A stretch of DNA of 36,071 nucleotides from assembly GCF_006704265.1 (NCBI RefSeq), contig NZ_VIKA01000018.1:1-36071 (forward strand), in the 5' to 3' direction. The stretch comes from Elioraea sp. Yellowstone (GTDB taxonomy: Bacteria > Pseudomonadota > Alphaproteobacteria > Acetobacterales > Acetobacteraceae). Shown here in pieces: positions 8,255 through 16,344 of the stretch. Made by a program: the position numbers and the translations under genes. How positions within the stretch are numbered: position 1 is the first letter of the stretch; every line of letters begins with the position of its first letter. The notes beneath the pieces are model-generated. The model had not been told where the DNA came from and searched no databases. It worked only from the letters and a program-made list of their open reading frames with translations.

Positions 8255-9247
8255 ATGACGGCGAGAATCGGTCTGATGCTCGGCGATGCCACCGGGATCG
8301 GCCCCGAGGTGGCGGTGAAGGCGCTCGCCATCGGCCCGCTCGCCGACGCACGGGTGGTGCTGTTCGCCGACCGGCGCGTGCTCGCGCTCGGCGAGCGCGA
8401 GGCGGGACGGACGCTTGCGGTGCGGCCCTGCAACGGCCTCGACGCGCTCGACGAGGCGGACGGGGCGATCCCGCTGATCGAGTGCGTTCCCGCCGACCCC
8501 GCCGCGCTTGGCCGTGGCGCGGTGAGCCCGGACTCCGGACGGATCGTCGGCGAGACGCTCGCCCGCATGATCGCCGAGGCGAAGGCCGGCCGGCTGGATG
8601 CGATCTGCTTCGCGCCCTTGAACAAGAAGGCGCTGCACGAGGGCGGCTTCGCCTATCACGACGAGCACCAGATGTTCGCCGCGCTGACCGGGCACCGGGG
8701 CTTCTTCGGCGAGATGAACGTGATTCCCGCCTTCTCGACCTTCCGCGTCACCTCGCACGTGTCCCTGCGCGAGGCGCTTGCGCTGATCACGCCCGAGCGC
8801 ATCGCGGCTGCGGTCGAGCTCGCCGACGCCACGCTCGCGCGCCTGCTCGGCCGCCGCCCTCGGATCGGCGTCGCCGCGCTCAACCCGCATGCCGGCGAGA
8901 ACGGCCTGTTCGGCCGCGAGGAGATCGAGATGATCACGCCGACGCTGCAGGCCCTGCGCGCGAAGGGGATCGACTGCACGGGGCCGATCCCGGCGGACGT
9001 GATCTTCATCCGCGCGCGCGACGGTGGCTTCGACGGCGTGGTGTCGATGTATCACGACCAGGGCCAGATCGCGACCAAGCTCCTGGGCTTCCATCAGGGC
9101 GTCACGGTGACGGCCGGGCTTGACGTGGTGTTCACCACCCCGGCGCACGGCACCGCCTTCGACATCGCCGGCAAGGGGATCGCCGATCCGGGTGCGATGC
9201 GGCGGGCGCTCGAACTGGCGGCGCGGCTCGCGAACCGCCGCGCCTGA
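8255..9247 (+). CDS. PdxA family NAD-dependent dehydrogenase (PdxA2-like)
   Basis: This 330-residue protein has all PdxA hallmarks: GDATGIGPEVAVKAL at the start, NPHAGENGLFGREE, YHDQGQIATK and TTPAHGTAFDIAGKG. The three metal-binding His are present (H168, H212, H267). PdxA itself oxidises 4-phosphohydroxythreonine in vitamin B6 synthesis. Paralogues act in catabolism, such as PdxA2 on 4-phospho-threonate/erythronate and TphB on a terephthalate cis-diol. The location in a TTT/CoA-transferase island argues for a catabolic role, but no DUF1537 sugar-acid kinase and no ring-hydroxylating oxygenase is in the window. The ATG at 8255 has a good ribosome-binding site (aggaggg, 7 nt). The stop abuts that of the convergent gntR gene. 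Confidence 0.9.
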   Translation: MTARIGLMLGDATGIGPEVAVKALAIGPLADARVVLFADRRVLALGEREAGRTLAVRPCNGLDALDEADGAIPLIECVPADPAALGRGAVSPDSGRIVGETLARMIAEAKAGRLDAICFAPLNKKALHEGGFAYHDEHQMFAALTGHRGFFGEMNVIPAFSTFRVTSHVSLREALALITPERIAAAVELADATLARLLGRRPRIGVAALNPHAGENGLFGREEIEMITPTLQALRAKGIDCTGPIPADVIFIRARDGGFDGVVSMYHDQGQIATKLLGFHQGVTVTAGLDVVFTTPAHGTAFDIAGKGIADPGAMRRALELAARLANRRA

Positions 9248-9934
9248 TCAGCCCGGCCGCATCTCGGCCATCCCGATCGCGTCGAGAAAGCGCCGCCGCC
9301 CGCCGACGATGTGCCGTTCGCCCGCCTCGCGCGCGGCGGCCGCATCGCCCTTGCGGATCGCGTCCAGGATCACGCGGTGCTCGGCGTTGCTCTCGGCCAT
9401 CGCGCGCGCGCTGAACAGTGATTTGCGCCGGCTCAGATGGCTCTCCTTCACCAGCGCGTCGTACATCTCCTTGGCGCGCGCATTGCCGGCGTAGTCCATC
9501 AGGGCGTCGTGGAAGGCGAGGTTGTGCTCGTAATAGGCCGGCGCGTCGCCGGCCGCGATCGCCGCCGCCATGGTCTCGATCAGCTGCGCGAGCCGCGCGC
9601 GCTGTTCGGCGGTCGAGGATGCGGCCAGGCGTGCGCAGGCATAGCCGGTCAGGAGGCCGCGCATCTCGGAGATCTCGAGCGCCTGCTCGACGCTGAGCTC
9701 GCGCACATAGACGCCGCGGTTCACCTTCGCCTCGACCAGCCGCGCCTTCTCCAGCCCCCGCAGCGCCTCCCGCACGGGCCCGCGGCTGACGCGCAGCCTT
9801 GCGGCGAGGTGCTGCTCGTTGATCCGCTCGCCTGGCGCGAGCTCGCCGGTCAGGATCAGCCGCTCCACCTCGCGCTGCACGAGCGAGGTCAGCGACTGGG
9901 TCCGGACGATGTCGATCGGCGGCGTGTCGAGCAT
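9248..9934 (-). CDS. GntR family transcriptional regulator, FadR/FCD subfamily
   Basis: This 228-residue protein has an N-terminal winged helix (about 12-78, with the GntR pattern LAARLRVSRGPVREALRGLE at 43-62) and an all-helical FCD effector domain (about 84-215). The FCD metal/ligand site appears present as N138, H142, H186 and H208. FCD regulators usually respond to small carboxylates and act as repressors. I chose the ATG at 9934 because the extra 28 codons of the longer frame would cover the operator palindrome at 9972-9985 and have no family match. The gene is in the middle of the island and divergent from the CoA-transferase operon. The same palindrome occurs at the other two divergent promoters, so it is probably the local, autoregulated control gene. 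Confidence 0.92.
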   Translation of the reverse strand: MLDTPPIDIVRTQSLTSLVQREVERLILTGELAPGERINEQHLAARLRVSRGPVREALRGLEKARLVEAKVNRGVYVRELSVEQALEISEMRGLLTGYACARLAASSTAEQRARLAQLIETMAAAIAAGDAPAYYEHNLAFHDALMDYAGNARAKEMYDALVKESHLSRRKSLFSARAMAESNAEHRVILDAIRKGDAAAAREAGERHIVGGRRRFLDAIGMAEMRPG

Positions 9935-9971
9935 GGCGCGCGTCCTCTGCCAGCCTGGGCGGGAAAACTCA

Positions 9972-9985
9972 AACTGTCGACAGTT
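9972..9985 (+). promoter_or_regulatory. Putative GntR operator, site D (autoregulatory)
   Basis: AACTGTCGACAGTT lies within a perfect 16-bp palindrome (9971-9986). It is between gntR (start 9934, minus) and the CoA-transferase gene (start 10054, plus). As the most symmetric of the four copies, beside the regulator gene, it is the best estimate of the binding site. Confidence 0.7.
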
Positions 9986-10053
9986 TACATCATCGCGTCG
10001 CAATGCTAAGCGGAACATCGCAAAGCGCAGAAACCGTCGGGGACCGTCGCCGC

Positions 10054-11247
10054 ATGCCCATTCCCGCCGCCTCGTCCACGCTCGCGGGGCTCCGCGTGCT
10101 CGATCTCAGTCGCGTGCGCGCAGGCCCGACCTGCGTGCGTCAGCTCGCCGACTGGGGCGCGGACGTGATCAAGATCGAGATGCCGCCCGCGCTCGAGAGC
10201 GGCGAGGGACTGGGCGGACCGCGCCACGGGCCCGACTTCCAGAACCTGCACCGCAACAAGCGCAGCCTGACGCTCAACCTCAAGGCGCCCGAGGGCCTGG
10301 CCATCTTCAAGCGGCTCGCCGCGCGGGCGGATGTGGTGGTGGAGAACTTCCGCCCCGACGTGAAGACCCGCCTCGGCATCGACTACGAGTCGCTGCGCGC
10401 CGTCAACAGGCGCATCATCCTCGCCTCGATCTCCGGCTTCGGCCAGGACGGGCCGTACGTGAACCGCCCGGGCTTCGACCAGATCGCCCAGGGCATGGGC
10501 GGGCTGATGTCGATCACCGGCCTGCCCGGCCAGGGCCCCGTGCGCGTCGGCATCCCGGTGGCCGATCTCTGCGCCGGCATCTTCGCTGCCCAGGGCATCC
10601 TGCTCGCGCTGATCGAGCGCGAGAAGTCGGGCGAAGGCCAGTGGGTGCAGACCAGCCTGCTCCAGGCGCAGATCTTCATGCTCGACTTCCAGGCCGCGCG
10701 CTGGCTGGTGGACCGCGAGGTGCCGAAGCAGGCGGGCAACAACCACCCGACCTCGATCCCCACCGGGGTGTTCCCGACCGCCGACGGTCACATCAACATC
10801 GCGGTCGCCGGCGGGCCGATCTGGGAACGCTTCGCGCGCGCCATGGGCCGCGCGGACTGGATCACCGATCCGCGCTACGCCCGCGCCGCGGACCGGTCGA
10901 AGAACCGCGACGCGCTGAATGCCGAGATCGCCGAGCTGACGAGGACGAGATCCTCGGCCGAGTGGGTGGAGCTCCTGAACGAGGCCGGTGTGCCGACCGG
11001 GCCGATCTACTCGATCGACCAGGTCTTCGCCGATCCGCAGGTGCAGCACCTGAAGATGGCGGCCGCCGTCGACAGCCCGGTGCGCGGCCGGATGGAGCTG
11101 GTCGCGCAGCCGATCGTGCTCTCGCGCACGCCCTCCTCGCTTGCCGCGCCGCCGCCCGAGGCGGGCCAGCACACCGACGAGGTGCTGGCCGAGGCGGGCT
11201 ACACCCCCGCCGAGATCGCCGACTTCCGTGCCCGCCAGATCGTCTGA
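10054..11247 (+). CDS. CaiB/BaiF family (class III) CoA-transferase
   Basis: This 397-residue protein moves CoA between a donor acyl-CoA and a carboxylic acid through an enzyme-bound anhydride. Family motifs are present: LAGLRVLDLSRVRAGPTC at the N-terminus, WGADVIKIE, NKRSLTLNLK, and the catalytic Asp as D142 in RPGFDQIAQGMGG. The length is normal for a formyl-/succinyl-CoA:carboxylate transferase. The upstream in-frame start at 10003 is less likely because the first 17 residues fall outside the family. It opens a plus-strand operon running through at least 17088, and probably activates the acid imported by the TTT systems. The acceptor acid cannot be named from sequence. Confidence 0.93.
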   Translation: MPIPAASSTLAGLRVLDLSRVRAGPTCVRQLADWGADVIKIEMPPALESGEGLGGPRHGPDFQNLHRNKRSLTLNLKAPEGLAIFKRLAARADVVVENFRPDVKTRLGIDYESLRAVNRRIILASISGFGQDGPYVNRPGFDQIAQGMGGLMSITGLPGQGPVRVGIPVADLCAGIFAAQGILLALIEREKSGEGQWVQTSLLQAQIFMLDFQAARWLVDREVPKQAGNNHPTSIPTGVFPTADGHINIAVAGGPIWERFARAMGRADWITDPRYARAADRSKNRDALNAEIAELTRTRSSAEWVELLNEAGVPTGPIYSIDQVFADPQVQHLKMAAAVDSPVRGRMELVAQPIVLSRTPSSLAAPPPEAGQHTDEVLAEAGYTPAEIADFRARQIV

Positions 11248-11259
11248 AGGACCAGAACG

Positions 11260-12066
11260 ATGCCCGACGGATTGCTGCTCAAGACCGACAAGATGCTCGC
11301 CCGCAAGGAGGGCGGCATCGGCACCATGACCTTCAACAACCCCGAGCGGCGCAACGCCGTCTCGATGGAGATGTGGGAGGCCGCCGAGGCGATCCTGACC
11401 GACTTCCGCGACGACCCGTCCGTGCGCGTGGTGATCGTGACCGGAGCGGGCGACAAGGCCTTCGTCTCGGGCGCCGACATCTCCAAGTTCGAGAGCGAGC
11501 GCAACTCGATGGAGGATGTCGAGCGCTACAATGCCCAGACCGCGCGCGTCTACGACCTGCTCTACGAGCTGCCGAAGCCGACCATCGCGCAGATCAAGGG
11601 CTACTGCGTGGGCGGTGGCACCGCGCTCGCCGTGTGCTGCGACCTGCGCATCTGCGGCGACGACAGTCGCTTCGCCATCCCCGCCGCCAAGCTCGGCCTC
11701 GGCTACGGCTTCACGGGGATGAAGCGGCTCGCCGACATCGTCGGCCCCGCCTTCGCCAAGGAGATCCTGTTCACCGCCCGGCTGTTCGACGCCGAGGAGG
11801 CGCGCGCGATGGGCCTCGTCAACCGGGTCGTGCCGAAGGCCGAGGTCGAGGCCTATGTGGCGAACTACGCCGCGACGATCTGCGAGAACGCGCCGCTGAC
11901 GGTGTCGGCGGCGAAGCAGATCCTGAACGAGACGCAGAAGGACGCGGCGGCGCGCGACATGGCGAAGGTGGACCGCCTGGTTGCGGCCTGCTTCGCCTCC
12001 GAGGACTACAAGGAGGGCCGCCGCGCCTTCATGGAGAAGCGCAAGCCGAACTTCCAGGGGCGCTGA
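11260..12066 (+). CDS. Enoyl-CoA hydratase/isomerase (crotonase) family protein, non-canonical active site
   Basis: This 268-residue crotonase-fold protein begins 12 nt after the CoA-transferase. The oxyanion-hole elements are present: FVSGADISKF (68-77) and KGYCVGGGTALAVCCD (113-128). Both catalytic glutamates of classical hydratases are missing. The position of rat Glu144 is A122 (GGGTA) and that of Glu164 is A142 (IPAAKLGLG). A simple hydration of an enoyl-CoA is therefore unlikely; decarboxylase, isomerase or hydrolase chemistry on an acyl-CoA is possible within the superfamily. Context suggests it acts on the CoA thioester made by the preceding enzyme. Confidence 0.88.
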   Translation: MPDGLLLKTDKMLARKEGGIGTMTFNNPERRNAVSMEMWEAAEAILTDFRDDPSVRVVIVTGAGDKAFVSGADISKFESERNSMEDVERYNAQTARVYDLLYELPKPTIAQIKGYCVGGGTALAVCCDLRICGDDSRFAIPAAKLGLGYGFTGMKRLADIVGPAFAKEILFTARLFDAEEARAMGLVNRVVPKAEVEAYVANYAATICENAPLTVSAAKQILNETQKDAAARDMAKVDRLVAACFASEDYKEGRRAFMEKRKPNFQGR

Positions 12067-12123
12067 GCCGCATCCGGGCCAGGGGGCGGACAACGCTCCC
12101 GGCCCCTCTTCGGGAGGAGACCG

Positions 12124-13080
12124 ATGCTCACACGACGCAGCTTCGCCGCCGCATCCGCCGCGGCACTCGTTCCATCCCCGCTCCTCGCGCAGGCGCGCTA
12201 CCCGGTGCCGACCGTCACGCTGGTGACGCATTCCTCGCCCGGCGGCGGCAGCGACGTGTTCCTGCGCGAGCTGATCAAGCACCTGCAGCCGGTGATGGGG
12301 GTCAACTTCGCGGTCGAGAACGTGCGCGGCGGATCGGGCGCGACCGCCGTGGCGCGCGTTGCGCGCGCGCGGCCGGACGGCTCGATGTTCTACGCCACCA
12401 CCCCGACCTACATCCAGACGACGCTCTTGAGCCGGCCGGAGTTCGGCTACGACGCGCTCGATCCCCTCGCGATCGTCTTCCTCGACCCCGAGGTGATCTA
12501 TACGCGCGCCGAGTCGCCCTTCCGTACGCTCGCCGATGCGGTCGCGCACGCCAAGGCCAATCCGGGGCGCCAGAAATGGGGGGCGGCGAATCCGGCCTCG
12601 CTGGAGCGCATCGCCTTCGAGCGGATGAGCCGGCTGATCGGCGCGCGCGCCGCCGTGGTGAGCCACGAGGGCGGCGGCGACCTGATGATCAACGTGCTGA
12701 ACGGCACGCTCGACCTCGGCATCGGCGAGATCCAGGAGATCCGCTCCCAGCTCGAGGCCGGGAGGATCCGCCTGCTCGCCGTCGTCACCGAGGCGCGGCT
12801 GCCCGACTTCCCCGATCTCGCCACCGCGCGCGAGCAGGGTGTGGATCTGGTCGTCACCAAGTTCCGCGGTCTCGCCGGTCCCAAGGGCATTCCCGACGAG
12901 GTCGCGGCGATCTGGCACGAGGCGCTGCGCCGGGTGCTGGAGAGCCCCGCCTACAGGGCGCAATACGCCAAGGAGAGCCTGGTGCCGGCACTGATGGCGC
13001 GCGACGAGGCGCGCCGCTTCACCACCGCCTTCGCGGCCGAGGTCGAGCGCGACCTGCGCGAGCTCGGCGTGGTGCGGTGA
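12124..13080 (+). CDS. tctC: TTT periplasmic substrate-binding protein TctC/Bug family (set 2)
   Basis: This 318-residue protein has a Tat-like signal (LTRRSFAAASAAALVPSPLLAQ, cut near residue 23). The mature part carries the Bug-type start VPTVTLVTHSSPGGGSDVF and VNFAVENVRGGSGATAV. The ATG follows a clear Shine-Dalgarno (gggaggag). It is the third gene of the CoA-transferase operon and is coupled to tctB by a GTGA overlap. It differs strongly from the first TctC, so the island may import two related acids. Confidence 0.92.
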   Translation: MLTRRSFAAASAAALVPSPLLAQARYPVPTVTLVTHSSPGGGSDVFLRELIKHLQPVMGVNFAVENVRGGSGATAVARVARARPDGSMFYATTPTYIQTTLLSRPEFGYDALDPLAIVFLDPEVIYTRAESPFRTLADAVAHAKANPGRQKWGAANPASLERIAFERMSRLIGARAAVVSHEGGGDLMINVLNGTLDLGIGEIQEIRSQLEAGRIRLLAVVTEARLPDFPDLATAREQGVDLVVTKFRGLAGPKGIPDEVAAIWHEALRRVLESPAYRAQYAKESLVPALMARDEARRFTTAFAAEVERDLRELGVVR

Positions 13081-13535
13081 ACGCTGCCACGCGCGACATC
13101 ACGCTCGGCATCGCTGCGCTCGCGGTCGCCGGCGTCTGGTGGGCGCTGGCTGCGGCAATCCCCGTCAGCCTGCTTGCGGACGCGGTCGGCCCCGGCGGTG
13201 TGCCGAAGGCGGTGGCGATGCTGATGGCCGCGGCGGGTGCGGTGCTGGTGCTGCGCAGCGTGCTGCGCCCGGCGCGGGAGAGGCCGGCACGTCCCGCGCA
13301 CGGCCGCGCCGCCGGTCTGCTCGCGCTGCTGCTCGCCTATGTCCTCGGCCTGCCGTTGATCGGCTATCCCCTGGCGCTCGGGCTGCTCGCCGGGGCGGTC
13401 GCGCTCTATGCCGGGGCGCGACCCGGTCTCGGGCTCGCCGGCTTCGCGGCGGCGATCGGCGCGCTGTTCTGGTTCGTCTTCGTGCGGGTGATGGGCATTC
13501 CCTTTCCCGCCGGTACGCTGTTCGGCGGGCTCTGA
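13077..13535 (+). CDS. tctB: TTT small permease TctB (set 2)
   Basis: This 152-residue protein has four hydrophobic segments and an Arg/Pro-rich linker near the middle (RPARERPARPAHGRA), as in TctB. The GTG start at 13077 overlaps the tctC stop (GTGA), and its stop overlaps the tctA start (TGATG), so the three subunits are translationally coupled. Identification rests on topology and position, since TctB sequences diverge widely. Confidence 0.88.
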   Translation: MNAATRDITLGIAALAVAGVWWALAAAIPVSLLADAVGPGGVPKAVAMLMAAAGAVLVLRSVLRPARERPARPAHGRAAGLLALLLAYVLGLPLIGYPLALGLLAGAVALYAGARPGLGLAGFAAAIGALFWFVFVRVMGIPFPAGTLFGGL

Positions 13536-14986
13536 TGGGCGCCTTCACCGACGTCTCGGTCATCGCCACCGCCTTCGGCGGCACGCTCTGGGGCATCCTC
13601 GGCGGCGCGCTGCCGGGCATCTCGCCCTCGATCGCGATGGCGCTGCTGCTGCCCTTCACCTACGGCATGGAGCCGATCCCGGCGATCGTGCTGCTCGCCA
13701 GCGTCTATGTCGGCGCCGAGTACGGCGGCTCGATCCCGGCGATCCTGATCCGCACGCCCGGCACCAACGCCGCCGCCGCCACCACGCTCGACGGCTACGA
13801 GATGGCGCGGCAGGGCAGGGGGGGCGAGGCGCTCGGCATCTCGCTCGTCTCGGGACTGGTGGGCGGGCTGTTCGGCCTCGGCGTGCTGGTCGTCGCGACC
13901 GAGCCGCTCGCGCGCGTTGCCCTCGCCTTCACGCCACCCGCCTATTTCGCGCTCGCCGTGCTCGGCCTGTCGGTGATCGCGGGACTCGCCGGCGGGGCGC
14001 TCACGAAGGGGCTGATCGCCGCCTCCCTCGGGCTGATGATCGCGACCGTCGGCACGGATCCGGTCTCGGGCGTGCCGCGCTTCACCTTCGGCTCGCCCGA
14101 GCTGCTGGCGGGAATCCGGCCGATCCTCGTGATGGTGGGGCTGTTCGCGGTGGCCGAGATGCTGGTGCAGATCGGCGAGCCGGACTGGGCCAAGGCCGAG
14201 GCGCGCGACACGCGCCTCAAGCTGCCGAGCCTCGCGCTGTTCCGTCGCCTCCTGCCCGCCCAGGCGATCGGCTGCGGCATCGGCACCTTCGAGGGCGTGA
14301 CACCGGGTGCGGGCGGCACCATCGCCGCCTTCATGGCCTACAACGAGGCGAAGCGCTGGTCGCGCGATCCCGACGCCTTCGGCAAGGGCGCGCCCGAAGG
14401 CGTGGCCGCGCCCGAGGCGGCGAACAATGTCGTCACCGCGACCGCGCTGGTGCCGCTGCTCTCGCTCGGCATTCCGGGGTCGAACTCGGCGGCGATCCTG
14501 CTCGGCGGCTTCCTGGTGCACGGGCTCACGCCCGGGCCGATGCTGTTCGAGCGCGCGCCGGAGGTCGTGTGGGGGCTCTACGGGGGCCTGCTGCTCGCCA
14601 ACATCGCCATGCTGCTGCTCGGCCTGGTCATCCTCACGCCGACGCTATGGCTGGTGAACCGGCCCAAGCCCTATCTGGTCGCCGCGATCCTCGCGCTGAT
14701 CGTCTCGGGCGTGTTCGCGATCGAACAGAGCGTGTTCGACATCGGCCTGGTGCTGGGCTTCGGCGCGCTCGGCTACGCGTTGCGCTGGGCCGGCGTGCCG
14801 GTGCTGCCGCTGGTGCTCGGCGTGGTGCTGGGCTTCATGCTCGAGAGCAACTACCGCCGCAGCCTGGTGCTCTCGGGCGGGGATCATGCGGTGTTCGTCG
14901 AGGATCCGGTGGCACTCGGCCTGCTCGCGGCCGCGCTGCTGCTGACCGGCTTCTCCCTGTGGCGCGAGTTCCGGAGGACGACGTGA
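13535..14986 (+). CDS. tctA: TTT large permease TctA (set 2)
   Basis: This 483-residue polytopic protein shows the TctA repeats: GILGGALPGISPSIAMALLL (21-40) with PGTNAAAATTLDGYEMA, and FEGVTPGAGGTIAAFMAYNEA with LGIPGSNSAAILLGG in the second half. The start ATG at 13535 shares bases with the tctB stop. The stop overlaps the GTG of the following MmgE/PrpD gene. It is clearly a paralogue of the permease at 2062-3573, not a recent duplicate. Confidence 0.95.
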   Translation: MGAFTDVSVIATAFGGTLWGILGGALPGISPSIAMALLLPFTYGMEPIPAIVLLASVYVGAEYGGSIPAILIRTPGTNAAAATTLDGYEMARQGRGGEALGISLVSGLVGGLFGLGVLVVATEPLARVALAFTPPAYFALAVLGLSVIAGLAGGALTKGLIAASLGLMIATVGTDPVSGVPRFTFGSPELLAGIRPILVMVGLFAVAEMLVQIGEPDWAKAEARDTRLKLPSLALFRRLLPAQAIGCGIGTFEGVTPGAGGTIAAFMAYNEAKRWSRDPDAFGKGAPEGVAAPEAANNVVTATALVPLLSLGIPGSNSAAILLGGFLVHGLTPGPMLFERAPEVVWGLYGGLLLANIAMLLLGLVILTPTLWLVNRPKPYLVAAILALIVSGVFAIEQSVFDIGLVLGFGALGYALRWAGVPVLPLVLGVVLGFMLESNYRRSLVLSGGDHAVFVEDPVALGLLAAALLLTGFSLWREFRRTT

Positions 14987-16341
14987 AGGCGGATGTGAGC
15001 GTGGCGGAGCGGCTGGCGCGGGCGGCGGCCGATGCCGCCCCGAGCGAGGCGGTGCGCGAGACCTGCGAGCGCCTGTTGATCGACATCGCCGGCCTCTGCG
15101 TCGGCGCGCGCCACGAGCCCTACATCGCCGCGATGCTGGGCGCCGCCGACGCCGACGGTCCGTCCACCGCGATCGGCCACGCCCGCGGCTTCTCGGCTGC
15201 CGATGCGGCGCTCATCAACGGCACCGCCGCGCACGGCGAGGATTTCGACGACACCTTCGAGGGTGGGCCGGTGCATGCCGGCGCGGTGGTGGTGCCGGCC
15301 GTGCTGGCGGTCGCGGAACGGTTCGGGCTCGCCGGCGCGGATGCGCTGCGCGGCATCGCCGTGGGCGCGGAGGCGACCTGCCGGCTCTCCACCGTCGTGC
15401 CGAAGGCGGTGCACAAGGCGGGCTTCCATCCGACCTCGGTGTTCGGCGTCATGGGCGCGGCGCTGGGCGTGGGCGCGGCGCTGCGTCTGACCCCCGCCCA
15501 GATCACCGACGCGCTCGGCATCGCCGGCAGTTTCGCCTCCGGCATCATCGAGTACCTCGCCGAGGGCGCCTGGACCAAGCGGCTGCATCCCGGCTGGGCG
15601 GCGCAGGGCGGCATCCGGGCGGCGCTGCTCGCGCGCGGCGGCTTCGTCGGCCCGCGCACCGTCTTCGAGGGGGCCCACGGGCTGTTCAACGGCTTTGCAC
15701 GGGCGCTGCCGGGACACTGGGACGCCCTGCTCGACGGGTTCGGGACGCGCTGGGTGGCGGAGACGATCGCCTTCAAGCCCTATGCCTGCGGCACCATGAC
15801 GCATCCCTATGTCGATTGCGCACGCCGCCTCGCCGCACGGGGGATCACGCCCGAGGAGATCGTCGCGATCGAATGCGAGACGGCCGAGGGCATCCTGCAC
15901 CGGCTGTGGGAGCCGCTCGCCGACAAGCAGGCGCCGCCCAATGCCTACGCGGCGAAGTTCAGCACGCCCTACTGCATCGCCGCCGGCTTCGTGCTCGACG
16001 GCGCGGCGCTCGACGCCTTCACCGAGGAGCGCGTCGCCGATCCGCGCCTGCGCGCGCTCGCGGCGAAGGTCCGCTACGTGGTCGATCCGGACAATCCCTA
16101 TCCGCGCGCCTATACCGGGCATGTGCGCGCCACGCTCGCCGACGGCACCGTGGTCGAGGAGCGCCAGCCGCATCTGCGTGGCGGCGCCTCCGAGAGGCTG
16201 AGCCGCGCGGAGATCGAGGCCAAGGCGCGCGCCAACATGCGCCACGGCGGCTGGGACGACGCGCGGATCGAGGCTGCGCTGCGCTTCGCCGCCTCGGCGT
16301 TCGATGCGGCGCGGATCGACGTCTCCCCGCTGCGCGGCTGA
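14983..16341 (+). CDS. MmgE/PrpD family protein (dehydratase/decarboxylase/epimerase superfamily)
   Basis: This 452-residue protein belongs to the family of 2-methylcitrate dehydratase PrpD, cis-aconitate decarboxylase and iminodisuccinate epimerase, which act on small polycarboxylates. Conserved patches include NGTAAHGEDFDDTF (79-92), KAGFHPTSVFG (145-155), WTKRLHPGWAAQGG (197-210), FKPYACGTMTHPYVDC and AAKFSTPYCIAAGF. Asp, His and Lys residues at these sites form the active site in characterised members, and none appears lost. The start is GTG (14983) overlapping the tctA stop. Direct coupling to a TTT transporter suggests the imported acid or a close product is its substrate. PrpD itself is unlikely because no prpB or prpC is present. 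Confidence 0.9.
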   Translation: MKADVSVAERLARAAADAAPSEAVRETCERLLIDIAGLCVGARHEPYIAAMLGAADADGPSTAIGHARGFSAADAALINGTAAHGEDFDDTFEGGPVHAGAVVVPAVLAVAERFGLAGADALRGIAVGAEATCRLSTVVPKAVHKAGFHPTSVFGVMGAALGVGAALRLTPAQITDALGIAGSFASGIIEYLAEGAWTKRLHPGWAAQGGIRAALLARGGFVGPRTVFEGAHGLFNGFARALPGHWDALLDGFGTRWVAETIAFKPYACGTMTHPYVDCARRLAARGITPEEIVAIECETAEGILHRLWEPLADKQAPPNAYAAKFSTPYCIAAGFVLDGAALDAFTEERVADPRLRALAAKVRYVVDPDNPYPRAYTGHVRATLADGTVVEERQPHLRGGASERLSRAEIEAKARANMRHGGWDDARIEAALRFAASAFDAARIDVSPLRG

Positions 16342-16344
16342 GCG

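Noticed and set aside
10006-12963. Very long minus-strand open frame opposite the CoA-transferase operon
   Set aside because: Its translation is rich in Arg, His, Asp and Gly with no domain, as expected for the antisense of GC-rich genes with strong third-position bias. The plus-strand genes have clear families.
14983-16341. Methylcitrate dehydratase PrpD of propionate catabolism
   Set aside because: No prpB, prpC or acnD nearby, and the gene is coupled to a TTT transporter; only the family can be assigned.
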